From Salaquimonas sp041736675 (GTDB lineage Bacteria > Pseudomonadota > Alphaproteobacteria > Rhizobiales > Rhizobiaceae): a stretch of 64,000 nt of DNA. This document shows, piece after piece, positions 1-8,511 of this stretch. The stretch is taken from positions 1 to 64,000 of the forward strand of contig JBGSTD010000046.1 of NCBI GenBank assembly GCA_041736675.1, read 5' to 3'. The notes below the pieces were generated by a model. It had not been told where the DNA came from. It made no database searches and saw only the letters and a program-made list of their open reading frames with translations. The translations under genes were made by a program, and so were the position numbers. Each line of letters opens with the position of its first letter. Position 1 is the first letter of the stretch.

Positions 1-164
1 TGGTCCACAATCACCCCTCCGGTGACCCGACCCCTTCGCGTGCAGACATTGAAATGACAAAAACCATCATGGACGTATTGGCACCGTTGGGAATTACAGT
101 GCATGATCATATTATAGTCGGTCGAGATGGTCATGCCAGCCTCAAAGGCCTGCAACTGATCTGA
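1..164 (+). CDS. radC: RadC family JAB/MPN-domain protein, 3' end only
   Basis: Only the last 53 codons are in the window; the reading frame begins at base 3 and stops with TGA at 162-164. The fragment opens with the metal-binding signature HNHPSGDPTPS (two His and an Asp of the JAMM motif), followed by a short helix and a C-terminal strand ending GLQLI, which is how RadC proteins end. RadC belongs to the JAB1/MPN metalloprotein fold. Its cellular role is poorly defined despite the old name 'DNA repair protein'. The N-terminal helix-hairpin-helix part lies left of the window. Confidence 0.9.
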   Translation, partial: VHNHPSGDPTPSRADIEMTKTIMDVLAPLGITVHDHIIVGRDGHASLKGLQLI

Positions 165-175
165 AGGAATTTCAT

Positions 176-328
176 TTGGCAAAAATGGTCAAGAAATCCG
201 ACTTGCCGGCAAAAACATGCGAAACCTGCAAGCGCCCGTTCAATTGGCGAAGAAAATGGGCAAAAGACTGGGAAAATGTCAGATATTGTTCTGAGCGTTG
301 TCGCAACATTCGTCCAAAACCGTCCTGA
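176..328 (+). CDS. DUF2256 small zinc-ribbon-like protein
   Basis: A 50-codon gene beginning 11 bases after radC. The protein has a CxxC pair (CETC), a WRRKWAKDW basic/aromatic core and a CxxxC pair (CSERC), the pattern of the DUF2256 family, which probably binds one zinc. The family has no established function. The Shine-Dalgarno AAGGAA at 164-169 is well spaced for the TTG at 176. The next in-frame ATG is at 185 and would give 47 residues; it is 15 bases from the SD, so TTG is preferred. It is probably co-transcribed with radC. Confidence 0.8.
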   Translation: MAKMVKKSDLPAKTCETCKRPFNWRRKWAKDWENVRYCSERCRNIRPKPS

Positions 329-1930
329 TCATCGATTTTTGACAAACTTTTCAAAAGCTTGGGGAGTGTCAAGATCGAGCGAAGCCGCGCTCCCCAGTTC
401 AACCTCGATCACCTGATCCATGTTCTGCCCGATGATATGGCGGGCACCGGTATCGCCGGAAATTGCCATCAAAGCATCAAAATGCGCGCGCGGCCAAATC
501 ACCGGGTTTCCGCGCTTTCCGTCGTGCGTTGCCACGATGATCGAACCGATATCAGCATTTTCAAGGGCACTGAGCATTTTGGCTACCATTGCGCCAGATA
601 TTTCCGGCATGTCACCCAACAGAACCAATGCATGGTTGACATGCGGCGAAAGCGCTGCAATTCCGGCCTTCAGACTGGTGGATAACCCGTCTGCGAAATC
701 CGGGTTCTGTACGAACCGGACCTCCAGACTATTTAAAACCTCGCGAATTTTAGTTTCTTCATATCCGGTGACAACAACTACCTCATCGACGCCGCCGACA
801 ATCGCCGCATCCACAGCAAAGCGAACCATGGGTTTGCCATTGATCAGCAGGGCCAGTTTGTTTTCCTGCCCCATGCGCCTGCTTTGCCCTCCAGCCAGCA
901 CAATAGCCGAAACCAATCTCGGACTGCTATTGGCGATTTGGCGAGGCTGTGGCCTGGAACCAATTTCCATCAAAAGCCCGCCAACGCCCATTCCTGCAAT
1001 GTCACTGGAAGTCACTTCAATATCCGCCAGCAAGCGATTCAAAACAAAATCAAATCCGTTTTCAACCGGCGAACGCGCGCACCCCGGAGCACCCAGCACT
1101 GGCTTGCCATTCAATTCACCCAGCATCAGAAGATTACCGGGATCAACCGGCATGCCAACACGTAGGACCTTTCCCCCCGCCTCTTCCAATCCCAGCGGAA
1201 TGACGTCCTGAACATCGCTGATCGCCGAAGCGCCGAAAACGATGATCATGTCACAATGTCCGATCATCGCGCGCATTTCTGCTTCAATACCTGCGCTGGT
1301 ATGAGCGGACTTGATATGAATGACGATCTGTGATCCACTGGTAGCCAGCCTGCGCTCCAAAACCGAAATGGTCTTGGCGATTGTCTTGTCTTTCAATGCA
1401 GGCAGCAGTGTTGAAATTACCCCGACCTTCTTTGAATGATACGCTTTTACTTCCATCCCGATTTGCGTTTTTGCTTCGGCAAAAGCTTCGGCAATGGATG
1501 CCTTCGATATTCCGTATGGAATGATTTTGACTGTTGCAACCATCCTCCCGGCCAAAACCGGTTCATGATCGGCAAGTGTTGCAAAAGTGATCCCGGGATC
1601 AATCGAATTGATACGGTCAACGATAGCTCTGTTCACAACAAAAACACCACTGTGGACAGCATGAAAATTGACCCGTCCGGTACCTGCTTCAGACAATTCA
1701 ATCCCGTCAACCCGCAAAGCTGCAGCAATTTGCTGAGCCGCCTGATCCTCGTTGACATCTCCGGGGTCAAGACGCGCAACAATCAGTTCGCTGACACCGC
1801 TGGCAACGATTTCGGCAACATCATCAGCGTTTAGCAAAGTACCTTTTTTGACAGTTCGCTCAGCCAGCTTCAGACTGTGGGCCAAAATAGCCCCGACACA
1901 TTGATCCGTTGAAAAGGTACCAAATTTCAC
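329..1930 (-). CDS. Fusion of molybdopterin-binding domain and MobA/MocA-like nucleotidyltransferase
   Basis: A 533-residue protein. Roughly the first 330 residues form a MoaB/MoeA-like molybdopterin-binding region. From about residue 340 comes an NTP-transferase domain with the classic signature AIVLAGGQSRRMG and the later LLGDMP motif typical of MocA/MobA cytidylyl- or guanylyltransferases. Such fusions are usually annotated 'molybdopterin-binding/glycosyltransferase family 2' and are thought to attach a nucleotide (probably CMP) to the molybdenum cofactor for xanthine-dehydrogenase-family enzymes. It is the last gene of a minus-strand operon and overlaps the upstream XdhC-like gene by ATGA (1927-1930), implying translational coupling. 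Nucleotide specificity cannot be read from sequence alone. Confidence 0.85.
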   Translation of the reverse strand: MKFGTFSTDQCVGAILAHSLKLAERTVKKGTLLNADDVAEIVASGVSELIVARLDPGDVNEDQAAQQIAAALRVDGIELSEAGTGRVNFHAVHSGVFVVNRAIVDRINSIDPGITFATLADHEPVLAGRMVATVKIIPYGISKASIAEAFAEAKTQIGMEVKAYHSKKVGVISTLLPALKDKTIAKTISVLERRLATSGSQIVIHIKSAHTSAGIEAEMRAMIGHCDMIIVFGASAISDVQDVIPLGLEEAGGKVLRVGMPVDPGNLLMLGELNGKPVLGAPGCARSPVENGFDFVLNRLLADIEVTSSDIAGMGVGGLLMEIGSRPQPRQIANSSPRLVSAIVLAGGQSRRMGQENKLALLINGKPMVRFAVDAAIVGGVDEVVVVTGYEETKIREVLNSLEVRFVQNPDFADGLSTSLKAGIAALSPHVNHALVLLGDMPEISGAMVAKMLSALENADIGSIIVATHDGKRGNPVIWPRAHFDALMAISGDTGARHIIGQNMDQVIEVELGSAASLDLDTPQAFEKFVKNR

Positions 1931-2646
1931 TTTGAATCAACTTTTCCATTGCCGCCATTGCTGCCCAGTTCACGCCTGCGGAAAGCTGCAATTATTTCAG
2001 CCATGATTGCCACTGCAATTTCCTGCGGACTGACCGCCCCGATATCAACGCCGATTGGTGCACAAATGCTGTCAATCTTTTCTTGCGAAATGCCCTCATT
2101 CAAAAGCCGGTCAACACGCTTGGCATGCGTTTTTCGGCTGCCAAGTGCGCCAACATAAAAACAATTGGAGCGCAGAGCGAGGGCAATCGGAAAATCATCA
2201 ATCTTGGGATCATGGGTCACTGCTACCAGCGCCGTAAAACTATCGGGTTTTCCGTCTTTCAACACCTCTTCCGGCCAATCGGCAGTCAACTTGACGCCAC
2301 TAAATCTCTCGGGCGTAGCAAACGCAGTGCGCGGATCAATCACTTCAAGATCATAACCGGAGACACTGGCTATTTGTGCGAGCGCCTGAGATATGTGAAC
2401 TGCACCAATAACAACGATACGGGGCGCAGGCACATGAACATTGAGGAAATACTCTTTCCCCTCCAGTTCAACCATCAGTGATTTTCCACTGCGAAAGGCC
2501 TTTTCAACCGCGCTGCCCAACTCTCCGGCAACTTTGTCGCCTTCAAGGATTAGTCGGTCACGGCCGAGCGAGATATCACTTAGTAATATCGCGGACTTGC
2601 GCTCATTTCGCGCAGCATTGAGTTTCTTGAGATTAAGGGGCTCCAT
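1927..2646 (-). CDS. XdhC-family protein, Rossmann-domain half (CoxI-like)
   Basis: A 239-residue protein matching the C-terminal NAD-binding half of XdhC/CoxI: strand-loop-helix around RIVVIGAVHISQALAQIA, then a second nucleotide-binding stretch FYVGALGSRKTHAKR and the conserved CAPIGVDIGAVSPQEIAVAIMAEI region near the end. XdhC proteins carry the sulfurated molybdenum cofactor and insert it into Mo hydroxylases. The N-terminal XdhC domain is encoded separately by the upstream gene; its TGA and this ATG share one base (TGATG at 2646), so the two halves are probably made together and may form one functional unit. Confidence 0.85.
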   Translation of the reverse strand: MEPLNLKKLNAARNERKSAILLSDISLGRDRLILEGDKVAGELGSAVEKAFRSGKSLMVELEGKEYFLNVHVPAPRIVVIGAVHISQALAQIASVSGYDLEVIDPRTAFATPERFSGVKLTADWPEEVLKDGKPDSFTALVAVTHDPKIDDFPIALALRSNCFYVGALGSRKTHAKRVDRLLNEGISQEKIDSICAPIGVDIGAVSPQEIAVAIMAEIIAAFRRRELGSNGGNGKVDSK

Positions 2647-2984
2647 CAGCCAAGACGCTCCACATAAACGCGTATCTTACCGCCACAGGAAAGACCTACC
2701 CGCCAGGCGGTTTCATCTGCAACGCCAAATTCCAGCATCCTGGGTTCTCCAGACCGCAGCACATCCATTGCATCAGCGATTACTGCACCTTCAACACAGC
2801 CGCCCGAAACAGATCCTTCAAAATTGCCATCCTCGTCGATCACCAGATGCGAGCCGACCGGACGAGGAGCAGAACCCCACGTTTCAACAACAGTGGCAAT
2901 GGCAACCTCTTTGCCCGCCATCATCCAGCTTTCGGCGATATCGAGCTCAAGGCCAGTTGAAACCGGTATCATTTGATCCTTCAT
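2646..2984 (-). CDS. XdhC/CoxF N-terminal-domain protein
   Basis: A 112-residue protein if started at the ATG preceded by GGGAG with a 7-base spacer; an upstream GTG at 3023 would add 13 residues. It contains the XdhC N-terminal pattern: VETWGSAPRPVGSHLVI, then GSVSGGCVEGAVI with the conserved Cys, then a C-terminal LSCGGKIRVYVERL with a second Cys. In the family the cysteines are linked to handling of the sulfurated molybdenum cofactor. It stands between the VWA gene and the Rossmann half of XdhC. Splitting XdhC in two is common in cox-type (CO-dehydrogenase-like) accessory clusters. Confidence 0.85.
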   Translation of the reverse strand: MKDQMIPVSTGLELDIAESWMMAGKEVAIATVVETWGSAPRPVGSHLVIDEDGNFEGSVSGGCVEGAVIADAMDVLRSGEPRMLEFGVADETAWRVGLSCGGKIRVYVERLG

Positions 2985-3055
2985 TGCTTGGTCTCCCAAA
3001 AGTCGATCCATCTGCAAAAACACTCTGCAATTATACTGCCTGTCATCTTATGATC

Positions 3056-4312
3056 TCACTTCCCGCTCATCGCTTCAAGCCAGACCATTGGATCGTTCTC
3101 TCGTGTCCGGGGCATCGACAGGGCATAACACAATTCCGAAAGCGCATCGAGGGAGTGGACCGCGCGAAATTCATCAACATGAGGCAACATAGTGACAATG
3201 CCCTTGGCACGCGCCTCAAAACCATCGAAACGCAACAACGGATTGAGCCAGATCAGACGGCGGCACGAGCGGTGTAAGCGGTCGATTTCACGCTCAAGAA
3301 GATCATCGCTGTCACGCTCAAGACCATCGGTGATAAGTAAAACAATTGCGCCCTGCCCAAGAACCCGCCGGGACCACTTCTTGTTGAACTCGGCCAGCGT
3401 TGTTCCGATGCGTGTGCCACCTGACCAGTCCTTCACTGTGTCAGTGCAATCCATCAATGCCTGATCAGGGTCCTTGTGGCGCAGTTGGCGGGTCACATTC
3501 GTCAACCTTGTGCCAAACAGGAAAGTGAAGACCTTTTGCCTGCTGCTGCTCAACGCATGGAGGAAATGCAGGAATGTCCTCGAATAATTTGCCATCGAAC
3601 CTGATATATCCGCCAGAACAACGATTGGAGGCTGGATTTCACGATGCTTGCGAAATTTTGGCAGGACAAGGTCTCCCCCTGTCCTCAACGATGAGGATAA
3701 TGTGCGCCGCGGATCAATGCGCGCAATCCTGTTCACTGGTTTAAAGCGTCTTGTGCGAACACGCTGAACCGGCAAAACCAGCTTGGCCATGGCAAGTCTT
3801 GCCGCATTGAGTTCTGCGACACTCATCTGCGCAAAATCTTTTTTGCGAAGCACCTCATTGCCCGAGGCTGTCAGGTGCGCATCAATTTCAATTTGCGGCT
3901 TATCAACTTCCTTCTTGTTTTCCTTTCCTGAAAAAAGCGACTCGGAAACCCGCGCCTGTCCGGCCTTTTTCTCTTCCGGCGCTTCGCGGTTTGCCGCCAT
4001 TGGCGAAAACATCTGGAGCATTTTCTCAACGAGATCACGCGAGCGCCAAAAAAGTTTGAACGCCTCATCAAACACTGCATGATCTTCATGCCTGGTGACA
4101 AAAATCGTATGCAAAATCCAGTAAAAATCCTCGCGGTCGGATATCCCGGCAAGTTCCACAGCACGCACGGCGTCTACGATGCTTGCTGGCCCGACACGCA
4201 ATCCGGCACCGCGCAGGGTTCGCGCAAAATACAGGATATTATCCGGCAGTTTGCCATTCAAACCTGTCCGGTTTTGATCGTCTTCCTCACTTTTTTGATT
4301 ATTGGCATCCAC
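3056..4312 (-). CDS. VWA domain protein, CoxE-like
   Basis: 418 residues. The C-terminal half is a von Willebrand factor A domain with the metal-site motif ADISGSM (DxSxS), a later conserved Thr region (GGTRIGTTL) and LLITDGLERD. The N-terminal part matches the CoxE/DUF58-associated helical region. CoxE works with the AAA+ ATPase CoxD in maturing the Mo-Cu or Mo-S active site of CO dehydrogenase and related enzymes. The GTG start lies 3 bases after the MoxR stop codon, so the pair is translationally coupled. Residues about 115-165 are a charged low-complexity linker. Confidence 0.85.
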   Translation of the reverse strand: MDANNQKSEEDDQNRTGLNGKLPDNILYFARTLRGAGLRVGPASIVDAVRAVELAGISDREDFYWILHTIFVTRHEDHAVFDEAFKLFWRSRDLVEKMLQMFSPMAANREAPEEKKAGQARVSESLFSGKENKKEVDKPQIEIDAHLTASGNEVLRKKDFAQMSVAELNAARLAMAKLVLPVQRVRTRRFKPVNRIARIDPRRTLSSSLRTGGDLVLPKFRKHREIQPPIVVLADISGSMANYSRTFLHFLHALSSSRQKVFTFLFGTRLTNVTRQLRHKDPDQALMDCTDTVKDWSGGTRIGTTLAEFNKKWSRRVLGQGAIVLLITDGLERDSDDLLEREIDRLHRSCRRLIWLNPLLRFDGFEARAKGIVTMLPHVDEFRAVHSLDALSELCYALSMPRTRENDPMVWLEAMSGK

Positions 4313-4315
4313 AGC

Positions 4316-5227
4316 CTACTCCGCAGCCCGCAATCCGGCCTTGACTTCATCAAGCACCTGTTTGCCTTCGCTTGACTGAATTCGGGCAATATCGTCCTGA
4401 TATTTCAACAAAACACCAATTGTGTCTGATACGGTTTGGGGATCGAGCGCCAGCTTGTCTAGTTCGATCAAGGCTGTTGCCCAATCCAGCGTTTCGGCAA
4501 CACCCGGGTTCTTGAACAAATCCATCTGCCGAAGTTTCTGTACATAGCTGACAATCTCCCGCGACAATACCTCGCCCGCACCAGGTACCTTGGCCTTGAC
4601 AATAGCCATTTCGCGTTCAGCATCAGGATAATCCACCCAATGATACAAACAGCGCCGCTTGAGTGCATCATGAATTTCGCGAGTCCGGTTGGTAGTGATA
4701 ATGACGATCGGCGGCTCCTCCGCCTTGATGGTACCAAGTTCAGGAATGGTAACTTGAAAATCCGAAAGGATTTCAAGAAGAAATGCCTCGAATGCCTCAT
4801 CAGTCCGGTCCAACTCGTCGATCAGCAGTATCGGAGATTTTCCCTTTTTTCCTTCCAACGCCTGCAACAAAGGACGGCGGATGAGAAACCGCTCATCAAA
4901 CACACCTTTTTCCATGGATTTTCGGTCTGTCTCACCGGTCGCTTCACGCATCCGGATCTCAACCATTTGCGCGGCATAGTTCCATTCGTATACGGCCGAA
5001 GACAGATCAAGTCCTTCATAGCATTGCAGGCGGATCAAAGGTCGTTCCAATTGCTGGCTGAGAACCTTGGCGATCTCAGTTTTACCCACCCCGGCTTCTC
5101 CCTCCAGAAACAAGGGACGCTTCATGGTCAATGACAGGAACAAGACAGTGGCCAGCGAGCGGTCGGCCACATACCCACCCTCTTTCAACATGGCTTCCGT
5201 TTGATCAATATTGGTGGGGAGTTTCAT
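4316..5227 (-). CDS. MoxR-family AAA+ ATPase, CoxD-like
   Basis: 303 residues. Walker A is GEAGVGKTEIAK, Walker B ILLIDELDRTDEAFE, and the sensor region IITTNRTREIHDALKRRC with the MoxR-type arginine finger region follows. MoxR/CoxD ATPases act as metal- or cofactor-insertion chaperones with a VWA partner, here the next gene. It is the first gene of the minus-strand maturation operon, divergent from the binding-protein gene at 5478 across a 250-bp spacer that should hold both promoters. No Mo-hydroxylase structural gene lies within the window. Confidence 0.88.
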   Translation of the reverse strand: MKLPTNIDQTEAMLKEGGYVADRSLATVLFLSLTMKRPLFLEGEAGVGKTEIAKVLSQQLERPLIRLQCYEGLDLSSAVYEWNYAAQMVEIRMREATGETDRKSMEKGVFDERFLIRRPLLQALEGKKGKSPILLIDELDRTDEAFEAFLLEILSDFQVTIPELGTIKAEEPPIVIITTNRTREIHDALKRRCLYHWVDYPDAEREMAIVKAKVPGAGEVLSREIVSYVQKLRQMDLFKNPGVAETLDWATALIELDKLALDPQTVSDTIGVLLKYQDDIARIQSSEGKQVLDEVKAGLRAAE

Positions 5228-5477
5228 TCAATCCGACCTGTAAAAAATTTGTTTTATGGAGATTTACACGAGCGCAAGCGCCTTACAAGACATTGCAATG
5301 GCACTTTCGTGTGATTTGCATTTATTTCGTCTCTGCTCGCCTTCAACGGAACATCAATATCAAATTTACGGTTTTTAAGTTGCTGACTGATTGCGCTGTT
5401 TGTTCCTTGATGTTGCGGACCAAGATAGGGCAGAATGCAGACAGAAAAAGTATCCCGCCCGAAAATCGGATTGATGA

Positions 5478-6581
5478 ATGCCAATTCGCCTGTTCCTGAA
5501 AACATTGGTTCACTCGATATTGTTCGCCAGCATCTCCGTGCTCGCCGTTCAATCTGCATTGGCACAGCAGAAAATTGGTCTTTCGCTTCCCCTGACCGGG
5601 CAGGCTGAACCCCTCGCCCGCCAGTTCCTCATCGGTGCGCAAGCTGCTTTGAGCGCTGAACCGCAACCCGGCGGCGCAACGCTTGTGGTCGTCGATGACG
5701 CCTGTGACGAACTTGTTGCACAGGTTGCCGCTGCAGAATTGCTGAAATCACAGGTAAACCTGGTAACCGGATTCCTTTGCAATATTTCCGCCACGGTTGT
5801 TGCAAATCAAATGGTTGCCTCGCAAATTCCCCTATTGGTCGCCGGTGCGCGTTCCGAGCGTTTGATCAAGGATCGAGAAAAAGAAAGCTGGAACCTTTGG
5901 CGTCTCACTCCCGGGGACAATGATGCAGCAAGGTATGCGGCTGAGGTTTTAGGCAAGTCCTGGCAAAACAGCGCCTATGCAATTGTCGATGACGGAACGG
6001 TATACGGGCGCAATCTGGCAGATGCATTTCGAACGGTGATGGACGACCAAGGATTGCCCCCGCAGTTTCAGGATAATTTCAGGCCTACCCAATCAACGCA
6101 GGCGCGTCTCGTGCGCCGCCTGCGCAATGCCGGCATTACCCATGTATTCATTGGAGCGGCTGCAGAGGATGTGGCGATGATTGCCAAAAATGCGAATGAA
6201 TTGAACATTGCCCTCGAAATTGCCGGTGGTGAGGTTTTGTCGATCATGCCCTATCTGCCGCAAGATACGCTTCCACCCGATGGTTTGATGGCAGTCATTG
6301 AAAAGACCATGGTCGATCTTGATTTGCCTGAATCGATCAGACAGCAGTTTGCCGAAGACAATATAGAACCAGAACCCTATGTGTTGGCAGGTTATCAAGC
6401 GGTACAGATTGCACTGGCCGCATTGCGGAGTACTCCACAGGAAACCACATCTGCCCTGTCGCAGGAAACATTTGAGACGCTTTTGGGGCCGGTGAGTTTC
6501 AATTCGGATGGAACCAGCACCACGCAGCACTACGGCTTTTATCAGTGGCGCAACAACCAATTCATGCAGGTGATCCAATGA
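5478..6581 (+). CDS. Periplasmic substrate-binding protein, ABC type 1 (branched-chain amino acid family)
   Basis: 367 residues. An N-terminal signal peptide (hydrophobic stretch about residues 8-25, cleavage near ALAQQ) precedes a type 1 periplasmic-binding fold opening with KIGLSLPLTGQAEPLARQFL and containing VTGFLCNISATVVANQMV, the serine/small-residue ligand loop typical of LivJ-like proteins. The ligand is unknown. No permease or ATPase genes are next to it. Its stop overlaps the start of the P1 peptidase gene by ATGA (6578-6581), so the two are almost certainly one translational unit. Confidence 0.8.
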   Translation: MPIRLFLKTLVHSILFASISVLAVQSALAQQKIGLSLPLTGQAEPLARQFLIGAQAALSAEPQPGGATLVVVDDACDELVAQVAAAELLKSQVNLVTGFLCNISATVVANQMVASQIPLLVAGARSERLIKDREKESWNLWRLTPGDNDAARYAAEVLGKSWQNSAYAIVDDGTVYGRNLADAFRTVMDDQGLPPQFQDNFRPTQSTQARLVRRLRNAGITHVFIGAAAEDVAMIAKNANELNIALEIAGGEVLSIMPYLPQDTLPPDGLMAVIEKTMVDLDLPESIRQQFAEDNIEPEPYVLAGYQAVQIALAALRSTPQETTSALSQETFETLLGPVSFNSDGTSTTQHYGFYQWRNNQFMQVIQ

Positions 6582-7582
6582 CCCTTCGAAATCTTGTTAC
6601 TGACGTTGAAGGTATTCTGGTCGGCAATGCCCACGATGAAAAAGTCGATAGTGGAACCACGGCGATCATTTTTGAAAACCGGTCTGTTGCTTCCTATCAC
6701 GTCATGGGAGGGGCACCGGGCTCACGCGATACGGACCTGCTCCAACCGGAAAACACCGTAAGCCAAATCGACGGCCTGTTCCTGTCCGGAGGTTCCGCCT
6801 TTGGTTTGGATGCAGGCACCGGCATTCAGGCCGCCTTGCGTGAAAAAGGCATTGGGCTTGAGGTCTTTGACCAGATCATTCCGCTTGTTCCCGGCGCAAT
6901 CCTCTTTGATCTGGCCAACGGCGGGAACAAGGATTGGGGGAAATACCCACCCTATCGCGAATTGGGATATCAGGCAGCCCAAAACGCTGCAAAGAATTTT
7001 GAATTGGGCTCCAGCGGTGCCGGGTTTGGCGCTTTGGTAGCAGGACTGCGAGGCGGCCTGGGCTCTGCCTCAACCTGTCTCGAAAACGGTATAACCATCG
7101 GCGCGCTGGTGGCTGTCAACGCAATCGGCAGCCCGGTTGTTGCCAACACGGCTCATTTTTGGGCTGCCATGCACGAAGTTGGCAACGAATTTGGCGGCAG
7201 GGGATCACCAGTCCCTCTACCGGTAAGGGCCGATGAGCTGATCCTGAAATACCATGCCCGAATTACGCCAGGAACCAATACAACCATAGGCGTCATAGCA
7301 ACAGACGCGGCACTTTCAAAGGCAGAGGCCAAGCGGTTGGCTGTCTCGGCGCATGACGGTTTCGCCAGGGCATTGTGGCCTGCCCACACGCCGATGGACG
7401 GCGATCTGATATTTGCAGTCGCCACCGGAACCAGGCCTGCTCCTGCAGATATGGCAGAGTGGACGCAAATGTGCGCTGTTGCCGGTTCGACGATGGCAAG
7501 AGCTGTTGCGCGCGGAATCTATGAAGCGGACAACAACAAGAATGACCAATTTCCAAGCTGGAAAAAGAAGTTCAATCTCTGA
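6578..7582 (+). CDS. P1 (S58/DmpA) family peptidase
   Basis: 334 residues from the ATG overlapping the upstream stop. P1 peptidases are N-terminal-nucleophile hydrolases that self-cleave; DmpA and BapA remove N-terminal D- or beta-amino acids. Family features visible are LFLSGGSAFGLDAG near residue 70, a glycine-rich GSSGAGFGALVAG, and NTTIGVIATDA around residues 234-244, where the Thr after the Asn would become the nucleophile. There is no signal peptide. Coupling to a periplasmic binding protein suggests uptake of a peptide-like compound followed by cytoplasmic hydrolysis, but that is inference. Confidence 0.82.
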   Translation: MTLRNLVTDVEGILVGNAHDEKVDSGTTAIIFENRSVASYHVMGGAPGSRDTDLLQPENTVSQIDGLFLSGGSAFGLDAGTGIQAALREKGIGLEVFDQIIPLVPGAILFDLANGGNKDWGKYPPYRELGYQAAQNAAKNFELGSSGAGFGALVAGLRGGLGSASTCLENGITIGALVAVNAIGSPVVANTAHFWAAMHEVGNEFGGRGSPVPLPVRADELILKYHARITPGTNTTIGVIATDAALSKAEAKRLAVSAHDGFARALWPAHTPMDGDLIFAVATGTRPAPADMAEWTQMCAVAGSTMARAVARGIYEADNNKNDQFPSWKKKFNL

Positions 7583-7612
7583 TTTGAAAAACTGTATTCT
7601 AAGGAGCCTGCC

Positions 7613-8343
7613 ATGGTTACAATGCGAACTTTGTTCTTGATCATCAGCACACTAATGATCCAGGCGGCGCCAGCTTTCTCCGGTGACTTTGCCAGCCGCG
7701 AAATTCTCGGTTTCTCCGAAGATGGCACAAGGTTCGCATTTGAGGAATACGGTGTCCAGGACGGATCCGGATTCCCCTATTCCAACATTTATCTGATTGA
7801 TACCACCAATGACAACTGGGTTGCCGGATCTCCTTTTCGCGCGCGGATCGATGAAGAAACCGCCGATATCGCAGCCGCACGGGCAAAATCAAGAGAGTTG
7901 GCAGGAACCAATCTGGAGATCATCACCCAAAAAGGAACCATCAATGCGACCAATCAACCGCTCGAAATCGTATCTGATCCGATGCGAATGGTGGCAAGAC
8001 CCTTACCTTCAACCCACCGACAGACAAGCGCATCGAATTCAGGCTGGAGGCATTCCCCATGGCAAGCCAGCAAATCTGTGAGGATTTCGGCGGCTCGGTA
8101 GGATTTCGACTGCTTCAGATTTTACCGCAGATCGGAGGCACAACCAGGTTGCTTCACGAAGACACTGCCATTCCTCAAAGCCGCAATTGCCCCACCAGTT
8201 ACCGGTTTGCAGATATGGTCACTTACAAGCCTGCTGAAAGCGCCGAATTGGTTATAGCAATATTGGTGCTGTTTGAAACGGTGGGATTTGAAGGCCCGGA
8301 TGGCAGGTATCTGGCTGTCACAACACGGTCGGTTGTTGAATGA
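7613..8343 (+). pseudogene. DUF2259 predicted secreted protein, frameshifted
   Basis: The 5' part (7613 to about 8000) has a good SD (AAGGAG at 7601-7605), a signal peptide ending near AFSGDFA and the DUF2259 segment ILGFSEDGTRFAFEEYGVQDG. After DPMRMVARPL that frame runs into unrelated sequence and stops at 8101. The family continues in another frame: FNPPTDKRIEFRLEAF, then CEDFGGSVGFRLLQI, HEDTAIPQSRNCPTSYRF and TVGFEGPDGRYLAVTTR, ending at 8341-8343. The change fits one missing base at about 7990-8020. The gene is either recently inactivated or the base is a sequence error; both halves are otherwise well preserved. Confidence 0.75.
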
Positions 8344-8511
8344 ACTCCATTCAAAAAAAGGCAGACAGCGAGGTTTGGCATACAATGGGACGGTTCGCGG
8401 TGGAAAACCGGGTTTGCTTTGCCTAATTGATTGAGTCTCAACAACCAAGCTGATAGCCAGACAAAACAGACTCAGACCATCAGGTCCGGAAGAATTTGTA
8501 AGGAAATTGCC

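Noticed and set aside
420..1211. 263-codon plus-strand ORF
   Set aside because: Antisense to the MoCo-binding/transferase fusion, which has clear motifs; this frame shows only low-complexity Ser/Pro/Arg sequence.
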